Shown here: positions 5,293 to 13,261 of the stretch, one piece after another | How positions within the stretch are numbered: the first letter of the stretch is position 1 | Layout of the letters: each line of letters begins with the position of its first letter | NCBI GenBank assembly: GCA_902779705.1 | Contig: CACZCR010000013.1 | Span: 1-53,034, forward strand | Source of the DNA: an uncultured Bacteroidales bacterium | GTDB taxonomy: Bacteria; Bacteroidota; Bacteroidia; Bacteroidales; Paludibacteraceae | Direction of reading: 5' to 3' | DNA: 53,034 nucleotides | Position numbers and translations under genes: made by a program | The notes under the pieces: generated by a model | What the model was told of the DNA's origin: nothing | What the model saw: only the letters and a program-made list of their open reading frames with translations | Databases searched by the model: none

Positions 5293-7449
5293 TTATTCTT
5301 CTTCAGTCTGCGTAGCAGCGTATTCTTTGAGCAGTTTGTCTTGTACGTCAGCCGGTACCAACTCATAGTCTTTGAAGGACATAGTGAAGGTAGCGCGACC
5401 TCCGGTGAGCGAAGACAGCGTGGTCGAGTAGGTGCTGAGCTCTTTCAAAGGCACGAGGGCTTTGAGGCGGGTGAACTGCTTCTCAGTCTCCATACCAAGC
5501 ACCATACCACGGCGACCGTTGATGTCAGACATCACATCACCGACGATATCCGACGGTACAAATACCTCAACGTTGTAGATCGGCTCCAATACCTTCGGGT
5601 TAGCATTGCGGAAGGCCTCGGCAAAGGCGTTACGTCCTGCCAAGCGGAACGAGATCTCGTTGGAGTCAACCGGGTGCATTTTACCGTCATAGACGATCAC
5701 ACGTACGTCACGAGCATACGAACCGGTCAACGGTCCTTGCTCCATACGATCCATCAGACCCTTCAAGATAGCCGGGATAAAGCGTGCGTCGATAGCACCG
5801 CCGACGATCGAGTTGATCAATACCAGCTTACCACCCCACTCCAGAGGTATCTCTTGGGTATCCTTAACGGAGATCTTATACTCCTGGTTACCAAACTTAT
5901 AGGTGTCCTTAACCGGTTCTCCCTCTACGTACGGCTCGATGATCAGGTGTACCTCACCGAACTGACCCGAACCACCGGACTGTTTCTTATGACGATAGTC
6001 AGCACGAGCGGTCTTGGTGATAGTCTCACGATACGGGATCTTCGGCTCACCAAACTCGATCATCATTTTGTCGTTGTTCTCCAGACGCCACTTGAGGGTA
6101 CGGAGGTGGAACTCACCCTGACCGGAAACGATGGTCTGCTTGAGCTCTTTGGACTGCTCAACCACCCATGTCGGGTCTTCCTCGTGCATACGGGTCAGCA
6201 GAGCTGCCAACTTCTCGTTGTCTTGCTCGTTAAGCGGCTTGATAGCACGACGATAGCGTGGCTGCGGATACTCGATAGGAGCATACTGGAGCTCGCAATC
6301 CTTAGCGTTCAAGGTGTTGCCGGTACGGGTATCTTTGAGCTTAACGGTAGCAGCGATATCACCTGCAGCGACAGCGTCAACCGGTATACGGTTAGAACCG
6401 GCTACCATATAGAGCTGTGAGATACGCTCTTTGGTACCACGCTCCATGTTAACGAGGTCGTCACCATTGTGAACAGTACCTTGCATTACGCGGAAGTACG
6501 ATACCTCACCAATATGCGGTTCAACAGAGGTCTTGAATACATAGAGGCTGGTCGGAGCAGCTGCGTCTGCTTTGACCTTGGCGCCATCGATGGTCGGATA
6601 AGCGAACTGAGCAGGCGAAGGAGCCATACCGTTCAGGAAGTCCATCAGACGACGAACACCCATATCTTTCAGACCCGAGCAGCAGATAACCGGATACATC
6701 GAACCGTCTGCATAAACGGACTTGAGTCCCTGCATGATCTCCTCGTCGGTCAAACCCTCAGACAAGAACTTGTCAAGCAGTGTCTCGTCTGCCTCAGCAG
6801 CAGCCTCTGACAACTCAGCACGCATCTCCTCCACACGGTCAGCGTACTCAGCCGGGATATCTTTCATCTCAGGCGCACCGCCTTCGGGTTTCCAAACCAA
6901 CATTTTTCCCTTGAGCACGTCGATCACAGCATTGAAACCGGCACCGGCATTGACCGGGAACTGAATCAATGTACACTTGTTACCGAAGTTCTCTTTGAGT
7001 TGAGCAAAGGTGTTCTCAAAATCAGCCGACTCATGGTCGCACTTATTGATAACAAAAGCCAAAGGCTTTTTGAGTTTCTCTACCAAACGGAAGTTGTTCT
7101 GCGTACCTACCTCTACGCCACCGTTGGCGCTCAGTACGACAAGAGCCGAACCCACCATGTTGAGGGCTGCTACCGTACCACCGCAGAAGTCATCACTACC
7201 TGCGCAGTCAATGATATTGAGCTTCTTGCCCTCGAACTCTACATTACATACTGTAGAGAACACCGAGTAGCCATACTCTTTCTCCACCGGGAAATAGTCA
7301 CAAACCGTGGACTGTGACTCAATCGTTCCACGGCGCTTAATCACCCCGCACTCAAATAACATCGACTCCATCAGAGTCGTCTTACCGGATCCGCTGCCGC
7401 CAACCATAGCGACATTCTTGATCTCATTTGCTTGATAAACTTTAGCCAT
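5293..7449 (-). CDS. fusA2: Elongation factor G paralog (EF-G2)
   Basis: Translation factor of 718 residues with all EF-G domains, matching the second EF-G of Bacteroides rather than the canonical one. The P-loop region is GGSGSGKTT (17-25) and the G4 motif is NKCD (135-138). The G3 motif reads DCAGSDDF (81-88), where canonical EF-G has DTPGHVDF: the catalytic histidine is replaced by serine. Later parts (PYRETITK, SGGSGQFGEV, GPLTGSYARDV, VPLKELSTYS) follow domains III-V. The Bacteroides thetaiotaomicron counterpart is reported to lack GTPase activity and to support gut colonisation. The gene follows a secreted FISUMP-like gene by 24 bp and is likely transcribed from the palindromic promoter at 8449-8480. 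Confidence 0.9.
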   Translation of the reverse strand: MAKVYQANEIKNVAMVGGSGSGKTTLMESMLFECGVIKRRGTIESQSTVCDYFPVEKEYGYSVFSTVCNVEFEGKKLNIIDCAGSDDFCGGTVAALNMVGSALVVLSANGGVEVGTQNNFRLVEKLKKPLAFVINKCDHESADFENTFAQLKENFGNKCTLIQFPVNAGAGFNAVIDVLKGKMLVWKPEGGAPEMKDIPAEYADRVEEMRAELSEAAAEADETLLDKFLSEGLTDEEIMQGLKSVYADGSMYPVICCSGLKDMGVRRLMDFLNGMAPSPAQFAYPTIDGAKVKADAAAPTSLYVFKTSVEPHIGEVSYFRVMQGTVHNGDDLVNMERGTKERISQLYMVAGSNRIPVDAVAAGDIAATVKLKDTRTGNTLNAKDCELQYAPIEYPQPRYRRAIKPLNEQDNEKLAALLTRMHEEDPTWVVEQSKELKQTIVSGQGEFHLRTLKWRLENNDKMMIEFGEPKIPYRETITKTARADYRHKKQSGGSGQFGEVHLIIEPYVEGEPVKDTYKFGNQEYKISVKDTQEIPLEWGGKLVLINSIVGGAIDARFIPAILKGLMDRMEQGPLTGSYARDVRVIVYDGKMHPVDSNEISFRLAGRNAFAEAFRNANPKVLEPIYNVEVFVPSDIVGDVMSDINGRRGMVLGMETEKQFTRLKALVPLKELSTYSTTLSSLTGGRATFTMSFKDYELVPADVQDKLLKEYAATQTEEE

Positions 7450-7473
7450 AATTAAAATGTGTATATTTTAAGG

Positions 7474-8427
7474 TTATTTTACATCCACTACCAGTCGTAC
7501 CGACTCACCCCAACAACGCATATGATAGGTATGCATCTCAGGGATTATGACATTGAAATACAAGTCGTACGCACACGTCAGACCTCCGTCCAACATAGAC
7601 GACGCGGTTCGATAATGTCCGGCCGTATTGACATTCTCCACCTGCAGATTGCCAGCGGAGAAAGTGCGACATCCTGCGCAAGGCAGGAACACAGCACCGG
7701 CATCCTCCAAGACCTTCCATTCGGAATAGCTGTACTCGTTGGCATCCCAACCCAGGCTATATCCGGGCTCGAAACTGGCGCCCCAAGGCTGCTCCCAGTT
7801 GTCGGGCAGCAAGACCATACCGTGTACGCCGTTGATCGTCGCCTGACCACGCAGGTCTAAGTAATTGGGACGTCCTTCGACGATATAGGTCCATTCCTCG
7901 CGGGTCATCGTACGCCATATACCGCGGCGGTTGCCACCGTTAGATATCGGATTATAGACACCCCAATCGGCGTTGGCATGATCATAGTCCAAGTTGTAGA
8001 ACTCCGGCCGCGGGGTAGAGTCGCGAATCGTCAAGGGAATATAATGGGTCGGATCGTCATCTGTATGCCAAGGTTGATACGCCTCGGCACCACTACTCCA
8101 TCCGCTCGTGCCAAAACCAAAGAGATCGATCCAGCCGTCATAGGTGGAGCTAACCATAAGGTTGTCGCTCTTAACGCCATCACGCGTAGGGTGCGCCACA
8201 TTACCAATACCGTCTTCACCTATCAACGCATACTGACGCGGTGCAAAACGCCACGTGTCGGTAGCAGCACAGTATTGCAAGTTGCCTATCGAAAAATGTA
8301 TTTGTTTGCCTCCGACATTGAACACACCGGGAAGCGCTCCTTCAGGAAGCTCTGCTGCAGAGATAGTCTCTACCGAAAAGGCGATGATTGTCGCCATGAT
8401 TAGAAAGAGTAGATTCGCTTTTCTCAT
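7474..8427 (-). CDS. Secreted FISUMP-like domain protein
   Basis: Predicted exported protein of 317 residues. The start MRKANLLFLI is chosen because it gives a signal peptide ending near ETISAAE, whereas ATG 8439 would lie almost on the transcription start. No lipobox is seen. The body repeats the signature of the lipoprotein at 1572-2708: IHFSIGNLQYCAATDTWRFA, DGWIDLFGFGTSGW, WRTMTREEWTYI, MVLLPDNWEQPW, DAGAVFLPCAG and SVRLV at the end. It is probably a surface or adhesion-type domain, but its function is unknown. It is the first gene of the EF-G2 gene train. A cell-surface protein leading a translation-factor operon is unexpected. Confidence 0.7.
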   Translation of the reverse strand: MRKANLLFLIMATIIAFSVETISAAELPEGALPGVFNVGGKQIHFSIGNLQYCAATDTWRFAPRQYALIGEDGIGNVAHPTRDGVKSDNLMVSSTYDGWIDLFGFGTSGWSSGAEAYQPWHTDDDPTHYIPLTIRDSTPRPEFYNLDYDHANADWGVYNPISNGGNRRGIWRTMTREEWTYIVEGRPNYLDLRGQATINGVHGMVLLPDNWEQPWGASFEPGYSLGWDANEYSYSEWKVLEDAGAVFLPCAGCRTFSAGNLQVENVNTAGHYRTASSMLDGGLTCAYDLYFNVIIPEMHTYHMRCWGESVRLVVDVK

Positions 8428-8448
8428 GGTTGTTAGCATAAAATCGCT

Positions 8449-8480
8449 GCAAAGGTACAACTTTTTTTGCATATATGCAA
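8449..8480 (-). promoter_or_regulatory. Palindromic promoter of FISUMP-like/EF-G2 operon
   Basis: The minus-strand -7 box TACCTTTG is at 8457-8450 and TTG at 8480-8478. The -33 region is a perfect 14-bp palindrome, TTGCATATATGCAA (8467-8480), 9 bases before the -7 box. The glgP promoter at 13154-13184 has the identical palindrome at the identical spacing, making it a candidate shared operator. Confidence 0.8.
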
Positions 8481-8822
8481 GAAAAGCACACATTTTTCTG
8501 TCATTTTTATCGATATTGGTACCTTTGCGCCCAAATTATCGCCTCCTACCCGACCCAATATTATAGATATAGAATCTATACATACTATTGTCGAGAGTGT
8601 GTTTGTGTGCGAATAGCAAAATTATTTTGTGCTATAGGATTGTTCGCTGTGTATTTGTAGGCATTTCTGCTATTTCGAGACCCTATTTGCCCCAAAGTGC
8701 TGAAAATGCCCTATTCTAGCCTATGATCACTGCCCAATGTGTTGGCAAAGAATGGTATTTTGTCACAAAATAATGATTTTAATCTATTTTTAGGCAATAA
8801 TCTACCACAATTTAGCATAAAA
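8481..8822. other. Intergenic region without a gene
   Basis: About 340 bases between the divergent FISUMP-like and kdtA promoters. No open frame with coding character is visible. Near its left side is a plus-strand TACCTTTG box (8520-8527) without a matching TTG upstream. The rest is AT-rich and unremarkable. Confidence 0.5.
8520..8527 (+). promoter_or_regulatory. Possible orphan -7 box
   Basis: TACCTTTG followed by C, the commonest -7 form here, on the plus strand about 350 bases before kdtA, which has its own promoter at 8824-8854. No TTG lies 20 bases upstream, so it is weak. It could drive a long kdtA leader or a small RNA, or be chance. Confidence 0.3.
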
Positions 8823-8823
8823 T

Positions 8824-8854
8824 TTGCGTATGTGCGAAAAAAAGAGTATCTTTG
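8824..8854 (+). promoter_or_regulatory. kdtA promoter
   Basis: TTG at 8824-8826 within TTGCGTATGT and TATCTTTG at 8847-8854, 20 bases apart. This places the transcription start a few bases before the ATG at 8873. Confidence 0.8.
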
Positions 8855-8872
8855 CATGAAATTTTGGAAAAT

Positions 8873-10126
8873 ATGGGCATTTATTTTTTTCTGATACGTA
8901 TAGCTGCGCTGTTTGGCAACCGCAAGGCCAGACAGTTGGTCAGAGGCCAGAAGCAGGCATGGCAAACGATAGCTGATTATCAGCAAGCGCACCCTGAACG
9001 GAGGTTGGAAGACTGTATATGGTTTCATGCTGCCTCGGTGGGTGAGTTTGAGCAGGCGCGTCCTATCATAGAGCGTTTGCGCAAGGAGCAGTCGTGGCGT
9101 CCTATCCTATTGACATTCTTCTCGCCCTCGGGCTATGAAATGCGCAAGAACTACGATCAAGTGGATCTGGTGACCTATCTGCCGTTTGCCACCAAGCGCA
9201 ACGCCAAACGCTTGATTGACATGGTCAAACCGAGCATGGCCATCTTTATCAAGTATGAGTTCTGGCCGGCCTATATCCGTCAGTTGTCCAAACGAGACAT
9301 ACCGCTCTACTCGATCTCGTCTATTTTTCAGCCGCAACAGTATTTCTTCCGCTGGTATGGCGGCAAGGGACGGAGGATGTTACGGCGTTTCACCCACCTG
9401 TTTGTTCAAGACGAGCAATCGGCTATCTTGCTTCGCAAGCATGGTATCACACAGGTAAGCATAGCGGGCGACACGCGTTTTGATCGCGTGACACAGATAG
9501 CCGGTCAGGCCAAGCGCGTAGAGGCGGTAGAGCGTTTTGTCAAAGGCGCACAGCATGTGATAGTAGCCGGTAGCACATGGCCGGAGGACGAGGCCTTGTT
9601 GCGGGAATATATGGACAACCAGCCCACGGCTTTCAGCAGGCAGGCAGCCGGCGGTCAGACCAAGTTGATACTGGTGCCGCACGAGATAGACGACGCCCAT
9701 ATGCATACTATCTTCGAGCAATGGCAGGGGCGCTATGTGCTGCTTTCGACAGCGGACAAGAACAACGTGAAGCATGTCAACACCATGGTAGTGGACAAGA
9801 TGGGCTTGCTCAGCTCGATCTACCAATACGGACATATAGCTTACGTAGGAGGAGGTTTTGGCGAAGGCATCCATAACACGATAGAGGCAGCTGTATACGG
9901 TTTGCCGGTGGTGTTCGGACCTAATTATGAGTCGTTCCGCGAGGCACACGGGTTGTTAGCAGCCGGAGCAGGCCGCTCGGTAGCCGACTACGAGCAGCTG
10001 GAGCAAGCCATTGCTGAGTTGGAGCAGAACAGAGACGAGGCCGGCTTAGCCGCAGCCAAGTATGTGGCATCCAACATAGGAGCTACGGATATGATATTCA
10101 ACAAACTTTTTGCTAAAAGCAAATAA
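8873..10126 (+). CDS. kdtA: 3-deoxy-D-manno-octulosonic acid transferase
   Basis: Kdo transferase (WaaA/KdtA) of 417 residues that adds Kdo from CMP-Kdo to lipid A precursors at the inner membrane during LPS synthesis. The N-terminus MGIYFFLIRIAALFGN is the usual membrane anchor. It is followed by the GT-B fold with family motifs IWFHAASVGEFEQARPI, KYEFWP, VAGSTWPEDE, YVGGGFGEGIHNTIEAAVYG and PVVFGPNYESFREA. I start at ATG 8873 rather than the TTG at 8852, because that TTG lies in the -7 box. hisS follows 22 bp downstream and is probably co-transcribed. Confidence 0.93.
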   Translation: MGIYFFLIRIAALFGNRKARQLVRGQKQAWQTIADYQQAHPERRLEDCIWFHAASVGEFEQARPIIERLRKEQSWRPILLTFFSPSGYEMRKNYDQVDLVTYLPFATKRNAKRLIDMVKPSMAIFIKYEFWPAYIRQLSKRDIPLYSISSIFQPQQYFFRWYGGKGRRMLRRFTHLFVQDEQSAILLRKHGITQVSIAGDTRFDRVTQIAGQAKRVEAVERFVKGAQHVIVAGSTWPEDEALLREYMDNQPTAFSRQAAGGQTKLILVPHEIDDAHMHTIFEQWQGRYVLLSTADKNNVKHVNTMVVDKMGLLSSIYQYGHIAYVGGGFGEGIHNTIEAAVYGLPVVFGPNYESFREAHGLLAAGAGRSVADYEQLEQAIAELEQNRDEAGLAAAKYVASNIGATDMIFNKLFAKSK

Positions 10127-10148
10127 TCGATTGTAAACAATACATTAT

Positions 10149-11456
10149 ATGGCACAAAAACCAAGTATTCCAAAGGGCACGCGTGACTTCGGTCAGATAG
10201 AAATGGCGCGCCGCAATTATATCTTCGACACCATTAAGTCGGTGTTCTCGTTGTACGGTTTTCAGCAGATTGAGACACCGGCAATGGAGAACCTGAGCAC
10301 CCTGATGGGCAAGTATGGCGAGGAGGGCGACAAACTCTTGTTCCGCATTCAGAACAGCGGTGAGAAAGCTGCATTAGCACCCGAGAAAGGTTTGCGTTAT
10401 GACCTGACGGTTCCGTTTGCGCGCTATGTGGTACAACACCGCGAGGAGTTGCAGTTCCCCTTCAAGCGCTTCCAGATTCAGCCCGTATGGCGTGCTGACC
10501 GCCCACAGAAAGGTCGTTATCGCGAGTTCTACCAGTGTGACGTGGATGTGATCGGTTCAGACAGCCTGATAGGCGAGTTGGAGTTGATACAGATAGTCGA
10601 AGAGGTGTACCGCCGTCTGGGTATTCGTGTGTGTCTGCACATCAACAACCGCAAGATCCTGGCCGGTATAGCCGAGGTGATTGGTGCTCCGGACAAGATG
10701 ATCGATATCACAGTGGCTATCGACAAGTTGGACAAGATCGGCGTAGAGGCAGTGAACAAGGAGTTGGAAGAGCGTGGTCTGTATGCCGAGCAGGTAGCCA
10801 AGCTACAACCTATACTGAACCTGAGCGGTAGCACACAAGATAAGCTTACTGCGCTACGCGGTATATTGTCTGAGAGCGAGACGGGTATGAAAGGTATCGC
10901 TGAAATGGAAGAGGTGTTCCGTCTGGTCGAGGCAACCGGTGTACAACTCAATATTGAGTTGGATCTGTGTTTGGCACGCGGACTGAACTATTATACCGGT
11001 GCAATCTTCGAGGTCAAAGCGCTGGATGCACAGATAGGCAGTATCACCGGTGGCGGTCGCTATGACAACCTGACGGGTATCTTCGGTTTGCCGAACGTGT
11101 CGGGTGTGGGTATATCGTTTGGTGCGGACCGTATCTACGATGTGCTGACCGAGTTGGATCTGTTCCCCAAGGAGCTGCAATCGGCCACAAAGGTACTGTT
11201 TGCCACCTTTGGTCAAGAGGAGTTGCGTTATGCGCTGACGTGGGTCAAAGCTTTGCGTGCACAAGGTGTGGCCGTAGAGGTCTATCCGGAGCCGGCTAAA
11301 ATGAAGAAGCAGATGGGTTATGCAGATGCCAAGCAGATACCGTACGTAGCTATCGTAGGCGGTGATGAGATGGCATCGAACACCGTCATGCTCAAGAACA
11401 TGGCTACAGGCGAGCAGAAACAGGTGACGCTTTCAGAGTTGATGGGTAATGTATAA
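10149..11456 (+). CDS. hisS: Histidyl-tRNA synthetase
   Basis: Class II aminoacyl-tRNA synthetase of 435 residues that charges tRNA-His in the cytoplasm. N-terminal KGTRDF, motif 2 [19 protein letters not shown], the histidine-binding segment [14 protein letters not shown] and the motif 3 region GGGRYDNL are all present. A C-terminal anticodon-binding domain starts near residue 340. Length is typical. It follows kdtA closely. Its stop codon begins a short octamer array (11454-11477) that runs to the start of the DUF1599 gene. Confidence 0.96.
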   Translation: MAQKPSIPKGTRDFGQIEMARRNYIFDTIKSVFSLYGFQQIETPAMENLSTLMGKYGEEGDKLLFRIQNSGEKAALAPEKGLRYDLTVPFARYVVQHREELQFPFKRFQIQPVWRADRPQKGRYREFYQCDVDVIGSDSLIGELELIQIVEEVYRRLGIRVCLHINNRKILAGIAEVIGAPDKMIDITVAIDKLDKIGVEAVNKELEERGLYAEQVAKLQPILNLSGSTQDKLTALRGILSESETGMKGIAEMEEVFRLVEATGVQLNIELDLCLARGLNYYTGAIFEVKALDAQIGSITGGGRYDNLTGIFGLPNVSGVGISFGADRIYDVLTELDLFPKELQSATKVLFATFGQEELRYALTWVKALRAQGVAVEVYPEPAKMKKQMGYADAKQIPYVAIVGGDEMASNTVMLKNMATGEQKQVTLSELMGNV

Positions 11457-11477
11457 ATTGGTAATTGGTGATTTATG
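11454..11477. repeat. Octamer repeat at the hisS stop codon
   Basis: TAAATTGG, TAATTGGT and GATTTATG run from the hisS stop codon TAA to the next ATG. The word AATTGGT occurs once fully and once with the leading bases shifted. It is a short example of the stop-anchored octamer arrays also seen at 34657 and 21919. Confidence 0.45.
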
Positions 11478-12011
11478 GCAGATACAAGCAAGCAATTTGA
11501 CGAAGTAACGGCCAAATGTCGTCAGATTTTCATCGACAAGATGCAAGACTACGGTGCTTCGTGGCGGATTTTCCGTTTGCACGGGATATCGGACCAGCTG
11601 TATATCAAAGTGTGTAACATCCGTCAACGCCAAGAGACAGGCGTCAGTCTGGTGGGGGATGATATAGAAGGGAACCTGCGTGCGATTGTCAACTATGGCA
11701 TCACTGCGATCATTCAGGGTCGTAAGGGTTATAAGGATGCTATCGACATGAACAATGACGAGGCGCTGATGAACTATGACGCGGTGCTAAACGAGGCCAA
11801 AGAGCTCATGCTGCGCAAGAACCATGACTACGGCGAGGCTTGGCGTGAGATGAGCAAAGAGGGCATTGTGGACATGATCATGGCCAAGATCATTCGTATC
11901 AAGACCATCCTGGAGCACAACGGCAAGACGATTGCTTCGGAAGGAGTGGAAGGCAACTATTTTGACATTATCAACTACGCGATATTCGATTTGATCCATT
12001 ATGAGCACTAA
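11475..12011 (+). CDS. DUF1599 protein with duplicated domain
   Basis: A 178-residue cytoplasmic protein of the DUF1599 (nucleotide-modification-associated) family. The domain appears twice. The first half has CRQIFIDKMQDYGASWRIFR and the second AKELMLRKNHDYGEAWREM; each is followed by KxxNIRQ/KIIRIK and EGN..IVNYG/EGNYFDIINYA. The conserved K-x-x-D-Y-G-x-x-W core suggests a helical nucleotide-binding fold, but no reaction is known. The start overlaps the upstream octamer array, and the last 11 bases overlap the DoxX-like gene, so translation of the two is probably coupled. Confidence 0.85.
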   Translation: MADTSKQFDEVTAKCRQIFIDKMQDYGASWRIFRLHGISDQLYIKVCNIRQRQETGVSLVGDDIEGNLRAIVNYGITAIIQGRKGYKDAIDMNNDEALMNYDAVLNEAKELMLRKNHDYGEAWREMSKEGIVDMIMAKIIRIKTILEHNGKTIASEGVEGNYFDIINYAIFDLIHYEH

Positions 12012-13116
12012 ACGCGTGATAGCACACACCAGTCGTACGCTGCTGGCGCTGACTTTTATCTTCTCGGGGGTAGTGAAAGCTATTGACCCGCTGGGAACGG
12101 TGTATAAGATCGAGGACTACCTCAAGGCTTTTGCCACGATGTTCGGTGACGGGTTTATGAACCTCATGCCGATGGCCAGCACCGCGGCCGCCTGTCTGAT
12201 ACTGGTGGAGTGTGTGCTAGGCGTAACGATGCTCTTGGATATCCGCACCGACTGGACGAGCTGGATAGCACTGCTATTCTATCTGGTGATGACCCCGTTG
12301 ACGCTATGGATAGCGTTGACCAATCCTGTGTCGGACTGCGGATGTTTTGGTGACGCGGTGGTGCTGACCAACTGGCAGACGTTCTTTAAGAACGTGGTGT
12401 TGCTGGCGCTGGTGATCTTGCTGTTGTGTACCAAGGACAGCTTGCATACTTACTGGAAATGGACACAAGCGCTGAGTATAACAGCCGGAACGATCATTGC
12501 CGTATTGGTTTTGATGGGCTGGACGCAACGCCATTTGCCATTGATTGATTTCCGTCCGTATAAGATCGGCAACAACATCCCCGAACTGATGGAAGGCGGC
12601 AAGGCGGCCGTGTATGACTATCTGTTCATCTATGAGAAAGACGGCATACAGCAAGAGTTCAAAGCCGACGAGGTACCCTCTAAAGAGGACGGTTGGCAGT
12701 ATGTGGATCGGAAAGAGACCTTGGTCGAAGAAGGTGTTGAGGCGCCGATACACGATTTTGAACTGACGCGTCTGGAGGACGGCGAGGATGTGACGGAGGA
12801 CATACTGGGTTCGTCCGAACCGGTGACACTGATTGTGATGTATGATCTGCGCAAATCGGACAAGAGCTTATCGCATAAGGTCTTCTCGTTGATTGCTGCC
12901 GATCCGGCCCATACATATCTTCTGACGGGCTCGGGCAGCGAGGACATCGACCAATGGCTTGAAAAAGCTTACAACGACGAGACACGTATGATGGCAGAGC
13001 AAGTGATTTGTACCGCCGATCCGGTGATGCTCAAGACGATCGTCAGAGCCAATCCCGGTGTGATGGTTGTCAAAGACGGCACAATCATTGACAAATACAA
13101 TCTGCGCAACCGCTAA
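12001..13116 (+). CDS. DoxX/MauE-like membrane protein with thioredoxin-like tail
   Basis: A 371-residue inner-membrane protein. The N-terminal ~150 residues hold four hydrophobic segments with the DoxX/MauE signature (FIFSGVVKAIDPLGT, then NPVSDCGCFGDAV with a CxC pair). This is the fold of membrane thiol-redox partners. A fifth segment near residue 165 leads to a soluble C-terminal region (from about 240, DFELTRLEDGEDVTEDIL) resembling a thioredoxin-like/TlpA domain without an evident CxxC. It is probably involved in envelope redox, but this is inferred from the family. It overlaps the DUF1599 gene by 11 bp, a pairing also seen in Bacteroides. Confidence 0.8.
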   Translation: MSTKRVIAHTSRTLLALTFIFSGVVKAIDPLGTVYKIEDYLKAFATMFGDGFMNLMPMASTAAACLILVECVLGVTMLLDIRTDWTSWIALLFYLVMTPLTLWIALTNPVSDCGCFGDAVVLTNWQTFFKNVVLLALVILLLCTKDSLHTYWKWTQALSITAGTIIAVLVLMGWTQRHLPLIDFRPYKIGNNIPELMEGGKAAVYDYLFIYEKDGIQQEFKADEVPSKEDGWQYVDRKETLVEEGVEAPIHDFELTRLEDGEDVTEDILGSSEPVTLIVMYDLRKSDKSLSHKVFSLIAADPAHTYLLTGSGSEDIDQWLEKAYNDETRMMAEQVICTADPVMLKTIVRANPGVMVVKDGTIIDKYNLRNR

Positions 13117-13153
13117 TCATGTGTTAAATAGGATTGACAAATATGCATTTTAT

Positions 13154-13184
13154 TTGCATATATGCAAAAAAATGTGTACCTTTG
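13154..13184 (+). promoter_or_regulatory. Palindromic glgP promoter
   Basis: TTG (13154-13156) starts a perfect palindrome, TTGCATATATGCAA (13154-13167). The -7 box TACCTTTG lies at 13177-13184. The palindrome and its 9-base spacing match the promoter at 8449-8480 exactly, with only two differences in the spacer. The leader to the ATG at 13262 is about 70 bases. Confidence 0.82.
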
Positions 13185-13261
13185 CGTGCTTTTTCGCGCG
13201 ATATGCAGTGTGGGAAAGCATAGAACGTTAGCAGAAACAATAAAAAATAATATATTAAGGT

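Noticed and set aside
5206..6420. 404-codon open frame on the plus strand
   Set aside because: It is antisense to the well-supported EF-G2 gene, has no family features and arises from the codon bias of the opposite strand.
7474..8427. Type IX secretion C-terminal domain on the exported FISUMP-like protein
   Set aside because: The end (ESVRLVVDVK) lacks the usual conserved sorting-domain motifs; gldD alone does not prove a type IX system.
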